The notes under the pieces were generated by a model that was not told the DNA's origin, did no database searches, and saw nothing but the letters and a program-made list of their open reading frames with translations. The translations under genes were made by a program, and so were the position numbers. From Scortum barcoo (Eukaryota > Chordata > Actinopteri > Centrarchiformes > Terapontidae): a stretch of DNA of 64,000 nt. Positions 1 to 30,200 of the stretch are shown here, piece by piece. The stretch lies in the NCBI GenBank assembly GCA_023238725.1, contig CM041553.1:9757001-9821000 (forward strand), in the 5' to 3' direction. The stretch's first letter is position 1; the number at the start of each line of letters is the position of its first letter.

Positions 1-17917
<17,917 letters not shown>

Positions 17918-18326
17918 TACATTTAGAGATATGATATTAAAGGGGAGGTTTACCTGAGCTAGTGGACTCCCGTCAATCGTCACCGACTGTCAAACAACAT
18001 ACAACGGAAATCAGCCCCATCAAGTCCCTCCCTACAGAGCTATGGCCAATCAGCAACCAATGGGGTGTAGCGAGACCAATCAAAAGGCGAGCTGCCTCAC
18101 AGCCCACCCACTTCTATGTAAATAAAGAGGCGGTGTCCAATGATTCTTGAGGGACACAACCAGGCGACCTCTGATTGGATGCCATCAGGAATGATTGACA
18201 CATTACATTAACCTTATATCGCAAATGAGCACTTGATCGTTTCAATCGGACTTACACATGTTGAGGTGATTAGATAATATACTATATGTTAATACGTGGT
18301 TTATCATTGATAACAGTGATGACATC

Positions 18327-18604
18327 AATCCATCCATCCATCTTCTAAACCTGCTTATCCTTGAGCACACACAGGGTCACAGGGGTGCAAGGGTGCTGGA
18401 GCCTGTCCCAGCTATCTTTGGGCGAGAGGTGGGGTACACCCTGGACTGGACGCCAGTCAGTCGCAGGGCTGACACTGAAGGACAAACAACCACTCACACT
18501 CACATTCACACCTAGGGGCAATTTAGAGTTGCCAATTAACCTGCATGTCTTTGGATTGTGGGAGGAAGCTGGAGAACCCAGAGAGAACCCACACAGGCAC
18601 AGGG
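18327..18604 (-). mobile_element. 5'-truncated LINE tail with CCATn end and perfect 14-bp duplication
   Basis: On the minus strand this ends in an ATGG-unit tail (plus-strand CCAT repeats at 18329-18341). The body carries the common fish-repeat phrases GGTACACCCTGGACTGGACG, CTAGGGGCAATTTAGAGT and GCATGTCTTTGGATTGTGGG. It is flanked by ACAGTGATGACATC at 18313-18326 and 18605-18618, a perfect target-site duplication, so the insertion is complete as it stands and 5'-truncated. The family is a very abundant teleost LINE 3' end (I suspect RTE or CR1 type, unverified). A second copy lies at 57867-57934. Confidence 0.85.
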
Positions 18605-18938
18605 ACAGTGATGACATCTCTCTATTAATTACCAGAAATAGTTCGCCTTGATTTAATTAGCAGCTATGATTGATTTAATGCCCACAGAAGCACAGATCTC
18701 AAGCGGTATTAATTATATTAATTATGACATTATACTTTCTGTCAAAGTCTTAGTAAATAGTTATCTTAACAGCCAAGCTTTCCTTTCAAAGCAAAAGTAA
18801 AAGTAGCATCGCCCCCCTGTGGCCACTACCTACAATACCAATGCTGTCTTTATTTCAAAACAACTCAAACACACATTTCTTTTCAGATGTTTATCACATA
18901 ACGAAATAATCAAACAGTTCTCTTTAAAATACATAATT

Positions 18939-18944
18939 TTTATT
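18939..18944 (-). terminator. atp5pd: atp5pd poly(A) signal
   Basis: AATAAA on the minus strand, about 25 bases past the stop codon. It implies a 3' UTR of roughly 40-60 nt, usual for nuclear genes of oxidative phosphorylation. Confidence 0.75.
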
Positions 18945-18969
18945 GTGAGGTCAGAGTCAAGTAATAGGA

Positions 18970-19452
18970 TTACAGATCCGAAATGGGCTTGTGGGGCCAG
19001 TAGGGGTGCTTGACCTTGTCCAACTTGGTCTCAGGGAAGGCCTCGTTGAGGTCGTCGATGGTCATCTGGTCGAAGGGGATCATGTTCCTAAACTTATCCA
19101 ACTAAGACCAAACAGGAGAGAACAGAAAAAAACAGTAAGGTTATGGATTCAGATTTCCTGAGTAAGTCTATGAGGCATTTTAACAAACAATGCAACTACT
19201 GTCTCACCTCCTTCTCATACTGAGCAATGCGGGCCTTTGATGCTTCAACGTAGGACACTGCACTTTTGTTCTGTTAGAGAAAAGTGAAGTGATTAAATCT
19301 TACAGTACAAAAATGACAACAGCAAATCATATCACTGCTGTTGTGTGAATCTTTTGATTTACAATGACTGCTTTAGAGTCAGGTGAATTTCATGATTGCT
19401 GAACTATTTGTGCACACAAAAATTTCCACAGCAGATTAAAAAAATAAATAAA

Positions 19453-19483
<31 letters not shown>

Positions 19484-20683
19484 TGACTGCAAACAGTGCT
19501 CAAATTAAAAGTTATCCAAATATATGACAGTACAGTAAAGGTTAAACTCAGGCGATACAAGGCATAGTCACTTACAGATTCAGCCTCCTGTGCATTGATG
19601 GCTTCTGTCTGTGTGTCAACAGGCTCAGGGATCTGCAGGGCTTTGAACTGTGTGCAGAAGGAAGATTTATGATTTACCACTGGAACACAAAACCAGCAAC
19701 TGCTAAACAAACCAATAGAACTACTAACTAAACTGATCATTTTTACAGAGGGGCCAAAATGGAATTTAAGCTGTAGTTTGCTTGCCACAATTATTCACTC
19801 CCCCTCAAAGCTGTTCAGACCAAATATCATTTTAAGAACTCTTATAGCTAGATAGCCTTTATTGATCCCACCTACAATGAAAATGAAAGTAACTATGTAG
19901 TGTCAGTGATGGGAGACTAACCCACATTTAATGGAGAGACTGCATGATGCTCCTGACCCATTGAATGAGCCAGCAAAGTAAAGCTCACCTTCTTCTCAAA
20001 CTCATCAACCATCCCGGCTTTGGCCACTACTTTCTTGTAATGACTCCAGTCAATGACTGCAGGAGTCTCTGGCAGGGAGGACAGTCTGGTAAAAAAGAGG
20101 AAAGATAGAGCTTAACAGATGACAATGAAGACACAGTGAACAAAGAGTCCAATCAGCACAAAAGCTTGACAAGAATTAATGCAAATGTGTTCATGATTTG
20201 ATAAAAATGGAAAAAGACGGAATAAAAGCAGCAACTTTATAACTTCAGTGTGTGCAAGACAAATACTGGAGAAAGATAACAATTCTTCCAGGAGTCCAAT
20301 TAATACCCCTGTGCAATTTCCTGATAACAGAGGACCTGACACGATGCATGAACCAAACACAGCATAAAATTACAGGTGCACCAATTTACCAGTTTACCAA
20401 GCTTTAATGTTTTTTCCTAAAACATCTCATTTCAATAAACTATTAATATTCAGTTTCACTGTTTGTTGTGCTCTCCCACAGTGTATTAGCCAAGAATGAA
20501 TTTCCCTGCTTTAAGATGCAAGTTAACTTTAGTATGACCCTGTTTTCAGTATAAAACTAACTTGGCAGCGATGGCATCACTGCGAGTCTTCAGAGCGTTG
20601 AACATGCCCCTCTGATTGGGTGGAATGCGCTCAGCAAATGCCACCCAGTCAATGGCCTTCAGGGCTGCACGACGGCCTGCCAT
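18970..20683 (-). CDS. atp5pd: ATP synthase peripheral stalk subunit d, mitochondrial
   Basis: Subunit d of the peripheral stalk (stator) of mitochondrial F1Fo-ATP synthase, on the matrix side of the inner membrane with subunits b, F6 and OSCP. Coding exons: 20562-20683, 19989-20085, 19576-19647, 19208-19270, 18970-19101, with matching phases. The product is 161 aa, the length of the mammalian protein. It starts MAGRRAALKAIDWVAFAERI, has the central INWxxYK-type motif (here VIDWSHYKKVVAKAG), and ends IPFDQMTIDDLNEAFPETKL then YWPHKPISDL. The ATG at 20683 is only nine bases past the acceptor of its exon, so the exon at 21961 and upstream is 5' UTR. It has the compact exon structure of a housekeeping gene; no defects are visible. 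Confidence 0.97.
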
Positions 20684-20692
20684 CCTGACAAT

Positions 20693-21960
20693 CTGAAAGG
20701 TAGAAGGAAATCTAGTTTAGCTGAGACTAATGTTCAATGAAACACACCAAATACTACATATAGGTGGAAAAAATATGTGTACTAAGTACATGCTTTCAAG
20801 TTATGTATACACCTAATTACAAATGTATGCACCTAAAACTAAGTGCAACAGTACAAGAGCTCTGCATTAAATCCAGACATCATGAAGGTCTCAGTTTGAA
20901 AAAAACAGTTTTCAGCCTTTAGAGTTCACTTTAGGTAAATTTCTCATCTTCTGTAACAAGGTCAAGACTGAACTTTCACTCAGTGTCTTAGAGCGGTGTT
21001 AATTCAAGTTTGTAGCAATTTTGGTTGCTTTCCTTGCTGATATATTGTACTGTGTTTGGAGTTTCTAATGTTTTGTTCACTCCATTTATATCAGTAAGGT
21101 TAGACTAGAATTAGCATCACCTATCCATAAAATGCAATACAGTTAATCAGCACCAAAACACGCACATACCATTTCCAAAAAGACCATAGGGTTAAATCAA
21201 CACCGGTCTAAAACCTCTTCAGCCAGGCAGGATTTGCAGTAGGGCTGCACTCTAGACTAGATTATACTACTGTGGCCACATATGCATGTGTAGCAGGTGT
21301 AACAATGGCAGTGTGTCTTTGCATTGACTTGATTAGATTATTTACACTATGTAGTTTAACGATATACATAGAAAGGCACTAATATGCTGCTGATCGAAAG
21401 GTTATATATTTGTAACCTGAAGGAAAGGAATGTGTTTTATTAATTCACGAAACCTAGTTTTTAACCTGCAGCAGACAGAGGCAAAAACACGTTCACCTCC
21501 ACCTTCATGTAAACAGTGCTATGTCAATTCAAGCTCAGTTTTAATGACTGGGTCCAGGATCAATGAGTAACTCTGAGACACCGAAGTTTATACTAAACAC
21601 ATGTAGGTACAGTAATGCAATGTTTAAAGTACGCAAGGTCACCAATAAAGGAGGTTAAAAATGGTACAGCATATTTCTGTAAACTAATGGAGGAGGTGGT
21701 AACAGAACATTTCTGATTAAAAGCCATCAATGACACCGGGCCCTTGACATTTTTTCCATTCAACACCGCAGCTAGCTGTTAGCTCGCTAGCCAAGGTCAG
21801 AGGAGAGTCTCTGTATCTTTCATGTTTTCACACAAACACCGACTGAACATCGACTCTACTTTGAAAAATCGTGCGCAGCCACACGCCCGACAGCTGCAGG
21901 ACTCGTTATTCAGACACATTTCTCCTTAAATGTTGCTATTCCGCTCAGTGTTGTACTCAC
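20693..21960 (-). other. atp5pd: First intron of atp5pd
   Basis: About 1.27 kb between the coding exon (acceptor CTTTCAG at 20693-20699) and the untranslated first exon (donor GTGAGTA at 21954-21960). AT-rich with no repeats or frames I can name. Confidence 0.75.
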
Positions 21961-22060
21961 CTCGCTGCACCAAATGAAGTCGGCGACCAGACGGGGCGGC
22001 GGAAGTGTCTCTTCTTCACGGATCAGCAGCAGCAGTGAGGCCGCCGCCGCCCCCTGCTGG
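21961..22060 (-). promoter_or_regulatory. atp5pd: atp5pd untranslated first exon and core promoter
   Basis: An untranslated exon ends at 21961 before GTGAGTA. Immediately upstream are a GC box GGGGCGG (21993-21999) and an overlapping ETS/GABP-type site CGGAAGTG (22000-22007). GABP (NRF-2) and Sp1 sites are the known control elements of many nuclear respiratory-chain genes, so the motif pair fits the gene. A GC-rich stretch with a CTCF-like GCCCCCTGCTGG lies at 22049-22060. Exact start site unknown. Confidence 0.6.
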
Positions 22061-22099
22061 ACGGACAGAGCGCAGCGCCTCACACCTCACACCATCTGA

Positions 22100-23330
22100 G
22101 AGTCGGAAACTCTTCTAACACAGGCTGCAGATACATGAGTCACCGTATCAATGGACTTATCTGTGCTTTAATGATGAACATTTGAAAAACAGCCAACAAT
22201 AAACTGCGAGTCGTGTTTTTGTCATTTTATTGGTCCTAAAGGCGCCACAGGATAACTTTTTGTTGGAGAGGGAGGCGAGAACAAAAGAGCAAAATAGTGG
22301 AAAAAAAATGTTTTTTTCCCCTATTTTCTAAAATAAATATATATAAATTTACAACTTGTGCCATTACTTTATAAAGGCCTAGTTAGGATAGAAATATTAC
22401 AGCGTAATAATGTGTTCCAACATGTCACTCAAAACCAATACCAATCGATAAAATGCAGCACGTTTAACATCAAGTGGGCCATTAAAAATTTTAACTTTTA
22501 ATTTTACACTTTTTTAAGTAATCGTATCGAGCTGGTCAGCTATATTTATTGGGGACATGTTAATAACACATGCAGGTGCATTTCGACCTCTTCGGGCGGT
22601 CAGAAACGACCCATTTTAAACATTTTTTACGACGCAATTGAAGCTGTCTTAATGGAAATAGATATTACTGAACAGGACGTATGTGTGTGTTTTGTTCCTG
22701 TGCTGCCTGTAAAACACAATTGTGTATCTTCTTTGGGAGGACACACATTTGTGATGGTTTTCAACAAGTCTGAAATGACATGATGTGTTGGATTAAAATG
22801 TGTTTACGTGTAAAATGTCTTTTTTGGCCTCAGCTAACAAATACATAAATGCGCAATGTGCCGGAGAATTAAATAGCCATTGTTAAAATATTTTTAGTTA
22901 ATTTTTTACAGAATAGTGGTTTAACAGAAATTGCCTTATACGGCTCGTATTGAATTCTCCCTGAAAATGTATTCTCTGAGTGTTTTATAAGTTAATTATA
23001 GTCTGCACGAATTAGAGTTGTAAATGGCAGGATGTGGAAAAATTACAAAATTGTTGGGCCATTTTCATATTACTTAATAGGCCTAATAACAATTATGTAA
23101 GTCAGCCGATGAGGTTTTTGGCAGTGGTTTAAGTCTGACATTATTACCAAGACAACAGCTTTTATTAAAAATTACATTAATGAACTAAAAACAACGATCT
23201 TCTCTCAGTCTGAGCTGCCTTTGATAAAGTCATACTTCGTGGAGGAGCACTTTATATGAAGCTTTAAGTAATTATTCATACACAAAATAAAAAAGAAAAC
23301 AGTGAAAATCCACTTTCAGGTCTTGTATAT
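22100..23330. other. Intergenic region atp5pd-msx
   Basis: About 1.2 kb of AT-rich sequence between the atp5pd promoter and the presumed msx 3' UTR end. I see no gene, RNA or recognisable repeat. The two genes are in tandem on the minus strand. Confidence 0.6.
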
Positions 23331-23331
23331 G

Positions 23332-23337
23332 TTTATT
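23332..23337 (-). terminator. msx3: Candidate msx poly(A) signal
   Basis: AATAAA on the minus strand about 900 bases past the msx stop codon, with T/GT-rich sequence beyond. A 0.9-kb 3' UTR would be reasonable for this family; other AATAAA-like hexamers exist between here and the stop. Confidence 0.4.
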
Positions 23338-24233
23338 TACTAAAATCAGTTTTTACAAGTAACTGAACATTTAGATAGAGTGATGTATGTACACAGTACA
23401 GATACAAAGATATTCAATAAATACCACTTTTCCTGCTGCTCCTCAGGCGAGGCTGCAGGGCTTCGTGAACACTACAGATTTTATTTACATTTACAGCAAG
23501 ATCCCTCAGAGAACATCTACCATCACTCCCATAAAGGCCACGTCGTGAGAGTAAAAAAAACAACTAATACATGAGTTCTTCTAAAATATAATTTTGCTCC
23601 GTGTTTAAAAATATAGAAACTGTGACAGGAGCTGCTGTGAAGGAAGACAAACATTCAAACAGCAACTCTGGGAAACTGCACTGTTACAGTCAATGAGGAG
23701 AAATACTTCAAGTGACACGCTGGTCTTAAGGCACTGACACCGTCTAAGTACTTTTCTGTTGCTTTCATACATTTTCTCCTCCGCCTCAGCAGGTCGTTGT
23801 CTTTATGTGTGGACACACTTTAAATGCCCATCTCCACAATGTGCTGCTCAGCGCGGCGGGAGGACGGAGATATTTAAGGCATGTATGTCATTTAAAAAAA
23901 CCTGACATTTACTTTTGGAGCACAGCCTAAGTCACTCAGGCCTGCGAGTCCACAATCCGCAGAGCTGCTCTGAGAGAGAGGACAGCGAGTGAACCCATCG
24001 GTCCAATTACGCGCACGATTATACACCAGAGAGTGTCCCACATTTGAACTGTTTTCTGCTCTGGAGGTGAGAGAAAATTCTCTCACATCTCCAAATTAAA
24101 AATAATAATAAGAAAAAAATGCTTTCCCACAAGTATTAAACGCATCATCCGCGCACATAAGTGTATTGCAACCATGACAGAAGACATTTTTTCCTCTCTT
24201 AAAATCACACACACTCACACACACGCATTAATA

Positions 24234-24958
24234 CTAAGACAAATAGTACATCCCATAAGTGACGGGTCCACTGAACAGTCCTGGGACCGGCAGGCTGGGC
24301 CTCGGGAAGGCGTTTGAAGGGCCCCACGTTGGAGAGCCCATGTGCGCTCCGAGGGGGAACGGCAGCGCGAAGGCGGGCAGGACGGGCTTGGAGGCCAGCT
24401 TGAACTTCTCCAGCTCGGCCTCCTGCAGTCTCTTAGCCTTGGCCCTCCTGTTCTGAAACCAGATTTTGACCTGAGTCTCCGTCAGGTTGAGAGAGTTGGA
24501 GAACTCGGCTCTCTCGGCGATGGAGAGGTACTGCTTCTGGCGGAACTTGCGCTCCAGCGCCAGCAGCTGGGAGGTAGTGAAGGGCGTGCGAGGTTTCCTG
24601 TTGTTTTTGTGTTTCCTTAAAGTACACTGAGTTGGACTCGAGCTCCCTGTGAAGTGGAGAAAAAAGGAGAGCCGAGGTCAGATTAAATCTAGGCTCAGTT
24701 GTCATGGGAAATTTCGATCACCGCAGCAGGTGAACACACGAGATTTCAGTAATAAATGCAAACACACTCATCATACAGCAAGTAAACACACACCAGTAAA
24801 CAAACTTTACTATGTTTGCTGTGACAAGTTACCCTTCTATCAAGCTAAATCACAAACTGCTCACATTCAGGTTTGCAGACATTTATTGTAAAGTTTAATC
24901 ACCTTCTGATTTGAACACTTACTTGGATACATCACCCGCATCTACAGGTAAAATATAA

Positions 24959-25004
<46 letters not shown>

Positions 25005-25747
25005 GCTAAGAATTTAATAAAGAATAATCTAAAAAAAAACAATGCAGCAGCCAAATATGTGCTTCACATGCTCAGTGGCTCCACACTGTACCATCATTTA
25101 TCTGAAGTTTGCAAGACATAAACTAAAGACTTTTACGCACAGTCTGCAGAGCTCTGAGCAACATTAATATTACGGTGACACATCAAGGGAATAATGACTG
25201 TGTGTAACTTTAGCTTAATAACACATTAGATTCTATGCAGCCCTCAGTACTGAGAGCAGATGAGGAATAAGTGCGCCCTGGTTTCAGATATGCTGAAGCC
25301 TCGGAGCGGCAGAGGGACGGACTTACGAGGCGGAGTGGAGAAGGAGGACGTCTGGAACCAAGTGCTCTGATCTTTCTCACAAAACTGCGGACTGTCCTCG
25401 CTGGAGCTGCTGGAAACACCCTGCGAGCTCTCCGCGGAGACCTTCCTGTCCGCGTAAAGAGTCCTTGGAGAGAACTGCGCGCCCTGCCCGGCCGGGGGCT
25501 TAGGCAGGACCACCGCTAAATCTGAGGGCGAGTAAGAAGTCCGACAGGTGGTCTTCTTGGAAATCAACGACTCGACGCTGAACGGGAGGCTGCTCCGCTG
25601 CAGTTTGTATCCTTTCTCAGTGGTCATGTCTTTTGGCTGAAGCGCCTCTCCCTCCGTGTCCGTCTCCTCCTTTTGATGAAGCTGTTTGGCGTCTCGGGAC
25701 GGCGACCCCTGCACAGGATTCATCATGACGCAGGGGGCTGGGGCCAT
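24234..25747 (-). CDS. msx3: Msx-class homeobox transcription factor (muscle segment homeobox), probably msx3
   Basis: A nuclear repressor used in dorsal neural tube, neural crest and appendage patterning. Two exons, 25327-25747 and 24234-24646, joined across a 680-bp intron at a split Arg codon; 277 aa, in the family range. Exon 1 carries a Groucho-binding eh1-type motif LPFSVESLIS. Exon 2 begins with CTLRKHKNNRKPRTPF, and the homeodomain spans about residues 156-215 with recognition helix VKIWFQNRRAKAKR. The C terminus GMYYLS matches Msx proteins. The start at 25747 is used; Met codons at 25726 and 25723 are alternatives. Domain sequence alone does not separate paralogues. msx3 is chosen because calcyon is the next gene found, as MSX1 neighbours NSG1 and MSX2 neighbours NSG2. 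Confidence 0.9.
24647..25326 (-). other. msx3: msx intron
   Basis: 680 bp, donor GTAAGT at 25321-25326 and acceptor TTCACAG at 24647. It contains an AT microsatellite (24962-25001). The single intron before the homeobox is the conserved Msx position. Confidence 0.9.
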
Positions 25748-25980
25748 GCACCTCCGTGTGGCCCGTTCAGAGGAGTGGAGTGGCCGAGGTGTACACTGTC
25801 CAATATGCGTCTCCGCGCTGTCAGCGGTGCCCGGTAGCTTTTACGCGCTGTACGGGGTCGTCTATAAAAGGACAGGGGCTGTCCCCCCTCTCCGCTCCCA
25901 CCAATCAGCTCGTCAAGACGGACTCGTGACGTGTCGGAGCGCGGTTTTGATTGGCCCGCTGCCTTCCAAGGGGACATCAA
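25748..25980 (-). promoter_or_regulatory. msx3: msx 5' UTR and proximal promoter
   Basis: CpG-rich sequence directly upstream of the start codon. It includes a CTTTTATA stretch near 25863-25870, a reversed CCAAT near 25900-25906 and a minus-strand CCAAT near 25950. The AT-rich box lies about 115-120 bases upstream of the ATG, a plausible core promoter, though it reads TATAAAAG on the plus strand. Confidence 0.45.
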
Positions 25981-25999
25981 GAGGCCTTTGAAAGGAAGG

Positions 26000-26900
26000 A
26001 GAAGTTAATCATACAGACCCCATGCGGCGCGGGGCCATTGATGGCCCTCACAAAGTAGCTTAGACCAATTTTTGCGCAATTAAGCAGTGGGGAGGACTCT
26101 CCTGACCATTTACATCCATTAGGCCGGCACTGCCTCGGTACCATTCACTGAGTGATTCTCCTGTAAAGCTGAGCAGGAACTGAAGACTCACATGTCAATA
26201 TCAAAGTCACTTTTATCACACAAGGATTAAAAGAAGATAACGCTGACATATTTTGAATCCACTGATGTAAGAAAAAAAAAACAGCGCATTAAATTGCATG
26301 TATAAACAAACAGGTAGCAAAGTAATTAAATGACATAAACTACATTTTTAAAAATGTAGATAATAAAACAAAGACACTGAGAATGAGGAAAGGACAAGGT
26401 GCGCAGCCGGATAGGAATTGATTAGGTATGAGTGTTGGTCACACAGCATTACTGCAATTTAAGGCCTTTCATGAGCTCTTCTCCTCTCACAATGGCCTCA
26501 GTTGAGAAGCAACAGGCGTTTTCTTTCTCCAGGTCATAGTATTTAATAAGCCAGACAAGTTGTGTTTTGCGAGGCGCCAGGCTCGGCGGGATCAAAAAGG
26601 AAGATACCTCGGGGAGAAAAAGGCAACAGTTAACTCCACTTAACCAATTGTCCTCCAAATATTTCATAGTCCGCTGCGTGGAGCTGGGAGGAAGCCGACT
26701 GACAGTTAACTGTTTCACGTCTGCAGCTGATGTTAATCCACCCTGACATGTTTTATTAAGTATCTCCAGCAGTAATATAAATACTCATCACAGCATCTTG
26801 GAGGACTCAGAGAAAAGGGAGAAACTTAAGGTTCGTTTTGTTGAGCCTGAAAAGAAACGGAATTGTATTCACTGTAATGTGATCTTGTTTTTTTTTTTTT
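26000..26900. other. Upstream flank of msx
   Basis: No gene. Mostly unique sequence with AT-rich patches. A block at 26440-26720 has only a short open frame on the minus strand with no recognisable content. Confidence 0.5.
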
Positions 26901-26904
26901 TAAA

Positions 26905-27295
26905 TACATGCCACTATCCAAACTATCACAACTACGACTTGGAATCAAGTAAATGCATTCAATTAAATTTAAGTAAAAGTACCAAGGTCTACTCAGAATA
27001 AAACTCACCTAAATGACAGGCCCACTTCAGTGTGTCATATTATTGTATGTGTTATATTATTAGATAACTATTACAGCTGCATGAACATGTTAACAGTGTT
27101 TTGCTGTTGAAGTTGACTGAGGCAGTGTTACCTCTTGCTATAAATATTATTGGACAGTTAATTTTATAGTAAGTCATATTCTAAAAGCTGATCACATGTT
27201 CAGTCTTAATCTGCAAAGCAACTAAGACACGTGTAATGAATTAAAAAGTACAATATTTGTCTGTGAGGTGTAGTAAAGTAGAAGTATAAAGCTGC
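26905..27295 (+). repeat. Dispersed teleost 'TTAAGTAAAAGTA' repeat, copy 1
   Basis: Carries the recognisable phrases TTTAAGTAAAAGTACCAAGG, CTTAATCTGCAAAGCAACTA, AAAAAGTACAATATTTG and GTAGAAGTATAAAG in the order seen in a common fish interspersed repeat. Noncoding. Related sequence in both orientations occurs at 58075-58625. Confidence 0.65.
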
Positions 27296-27299
27296 ACCA

Positions 27300-30200
27300 C
27301 TGGATGTAGTCCATTTGGTTCCTCTTTATCACATAATAATTATTCCCCTCATTGCTCATTGCCTTGCAGCGGGAGACGTAAATGCTCTTAAACTTCACGA
27401 GGTCCGTAATCTAAATTCTTCCCTTTCAACACGTCCAAGCTGATATCACATTAAATGTGTCAGCAGCACACTGTGGCCTCCTGGACATCATCAGTCCAAA
27501 CCAACACACGACCTCACTGAGAGCTCCGCAATCATCAACACCATCAAGTACGTGGTTAAGTGGAAAGGAGGCTTGATTATTCTCAGCTTCACTTTTCCAC
27601 CCTCTTTAACTCCACCAAAATCACTTTATCAGACTTCCTCAGGCTCAGTTGGACAAAACAATGAATAGTTAGACTTTGCTTGTTCACAAACCACAGATAG
27701 TTGTTGTGCTTTATCTGACAGCAGAGTGTCATGAAATTTAATTGCCGTTTCTTAAAAAGCGACAGAAAACAAAAGATTGTTTGATTGACAAAATTCTGTA
27801 TTGAGGCCACTAAAAGTTGACCTCTTGGAAGCCCTCAGGTGCAAAGAACAATTTACCCCTCGTCAGGTAAGAGGCGCAACTTTGCTTGATGATTCATCTT
27901 GAGTGAATCCTGATGTTGAGCCCGCTCCTTCATTTTCTATCTGACAAAGCCGGCACTCTGTCTCCCCACACACCGGGGCCCCTCGTCACCCAGCTGGTTT
28001 GGGTTTAAATCCCAGCAGCCGCGTACACTTCCCTCTATCTCGTCTCCGCAGTGTCGTGCGAGAAGGGGATGAGAGCCGGCCAGCACGCAGGCTCATACGG
28101 AGATTCATCCGATACAGGTACACCCTGAGATAAATCTACACAAGAAGTACAGCAACCTCTCCTCCCCTGGTGTTCGGTCCAGTGTATTTAGCTTTGGGCC
28201 CCCTCTCCCCTACCCCAGAAGACATTTCTATAACAGCATGCAGGCGAGTGAACTGTGTCAGGAGGTGTTAGCGAGTTTGAAAGCAGATCTGTCCTTCAAG
28301 GTCGGCACAAGCTCGATGGGAAGCACTTTTCCCTTGGCCGGCACCAGAAATGAAAACTTTTTCACGTGTGTGTGTGTGTGTGTGTGTGCAATGGGGCCAT
28401 TTTCAGTATTCTCACATGCTTCTATGAAACCACTTTGCCAGCTCATAAAGTGCAAGGGCCAAGTGAGAGAACAATTTTCTATCCTTAGATGCACCTCTCA
28501 AATCGTGCATTTGTTTTCCTCGTCACAAGACGGTCCAATCAAGACTGGACCGCACCAGCTGATGAACTCAGACTTTGTGGGAGTCCCGGTGAGCTGGTGT
28601 CTGTCCTCCATCAACAATGTGTGAATTCCCCGCTGTAGCGAGGCCCTCTGACAAACAAACACATCATTTAGAGGAGCGAGCGAGCCGTGGAACCCAATCC
28701 CTGTGAGATGTGTCGACAGCGGGACAAAGACCTGTAGCTACAGGCCTCAACGAGACGGACACTTTGCTGACATGACAGCGCAGAGCACATGAGGACGAGT
28801 GAGAGCGTCCCCAACACGTCACTCTCGCTCTCGCTTTTCTTGTCTGAAACCGGCAGACGGAGGGTGGAATAATGAGCTAGAGTGGTCCGCCTCAGGTTAT
28901 CAGATGTGAGGTGGACTGTGGGGAAGTTTAGTCTTCATTTCTGCATGAAAGCCAGAGGTAACTATCAATCTATCTATGATTTTAACGCTCTGCCTTTGTC
29001 AATACCTCCACTCGTGTGCCTTCCTCACATAAGGTGACCAGGTCGGCACTCTCCATTTAACAGCAGCCTAAATAGCTGTTCCTCAGCACTGTGGAAAAAT
29101 ATCTTGACCTTTCATTTGACTTAACAAGTTCATCCAGTCCACATCAGACTGGTTTCAATCCTGCACTTAAAGGCTGGTTTGACATTTTCTGCCAAAGCCA
29201 CTTCCTCTTGTGGCATCAGCTTGCCCTGTGTTTGAATGCAGGGTAATGAGGGAAATATTCTTGCCGTGCCGAAGTGAAGGAAGCAAATTGCCTCCATCAT
29301 GAGCTCTTTTTCAGACTGTAAAAAAAGCAATCAGGGGATGGAGTGTCCTGTTTTAGTTTCAAACTCAAACCTAAACACAACTGGGTTTATTTCTTTCAAC
29401 TGTGGTGGTGGAATTTATATTTTGAACTTAACCTGAAATGAATGTTTGCCCTTATTCTGATGACTTTTTAAAAAAACAACATCTTTAACACTGTTTCCCA
29501 CCCCAGCATCTTCAAAAACAGATGTTTTTTTCGTTGAGAGGGTTCCTCCTGAACGGCACTGCCAATAGAGATTGTTAAGGAGAAAAAACCACAAGAGGTG
29601 ACAATGCAATTGGCAATTTTGTCTGGCTTGCTGTCGGCCATAGAAATCCACATTCTTGAGGAAAGTCTAGAGACAATGCGAGTGGGCGAGTTAGGTTGAG
29701 GACTGGGGACGAGGAACTTTGTGTGGCTACTCTGTGGTCTCATTCACAAACCAAAGAATGTCGCCACAATCTCATACGCTCTTAGCAGCCAGAGCTGTGA
29801 TGCAGTAGATTTGAGGAAAAGAAAAACCCAAGGCAGCAGCATCAATTTTCTCTTTTACTGCTGGCTTCAAATCCCAGCGAGGCCAAAACCAGCAACTATT
29901 GTATAAATGACAGCGATTTGGTCTATCTGTAAAACGAGATCTTTTCTTTTGAATGTCATAAAAACTGCATTAGCTGGTATTCTAACTGGATGAGGAAAAA
30001 AAATAGGGAATTTGTTGCAACCAATTTCCTTCTTGTTGTTTCATTCGTCATTTAACTTAATAAGACCATAAATGAGCTGAAAATTCATTTTACAGTTGAA
30101 TGGTGGTAAATTTGCAGTTCTCATACAGTTAAATACAACCAAATCAGGAATATAATATATTGATCATTTGTAGATATATAATTTTATTGATCTGGAGAGC

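Noticed and set aside
19850..19880. CTTTATTGATCCCA repeat-like phrase in an atp5pd intron
   Set aside because: Resembles the end of a widespread fish repeat, but under 30 bp is recognisable.
24259..24620. Plus-strand frames over the homeobox
   Set aside because: Antisense shadow of the msx coding exon, whose minus-strand reading is unambiguous.
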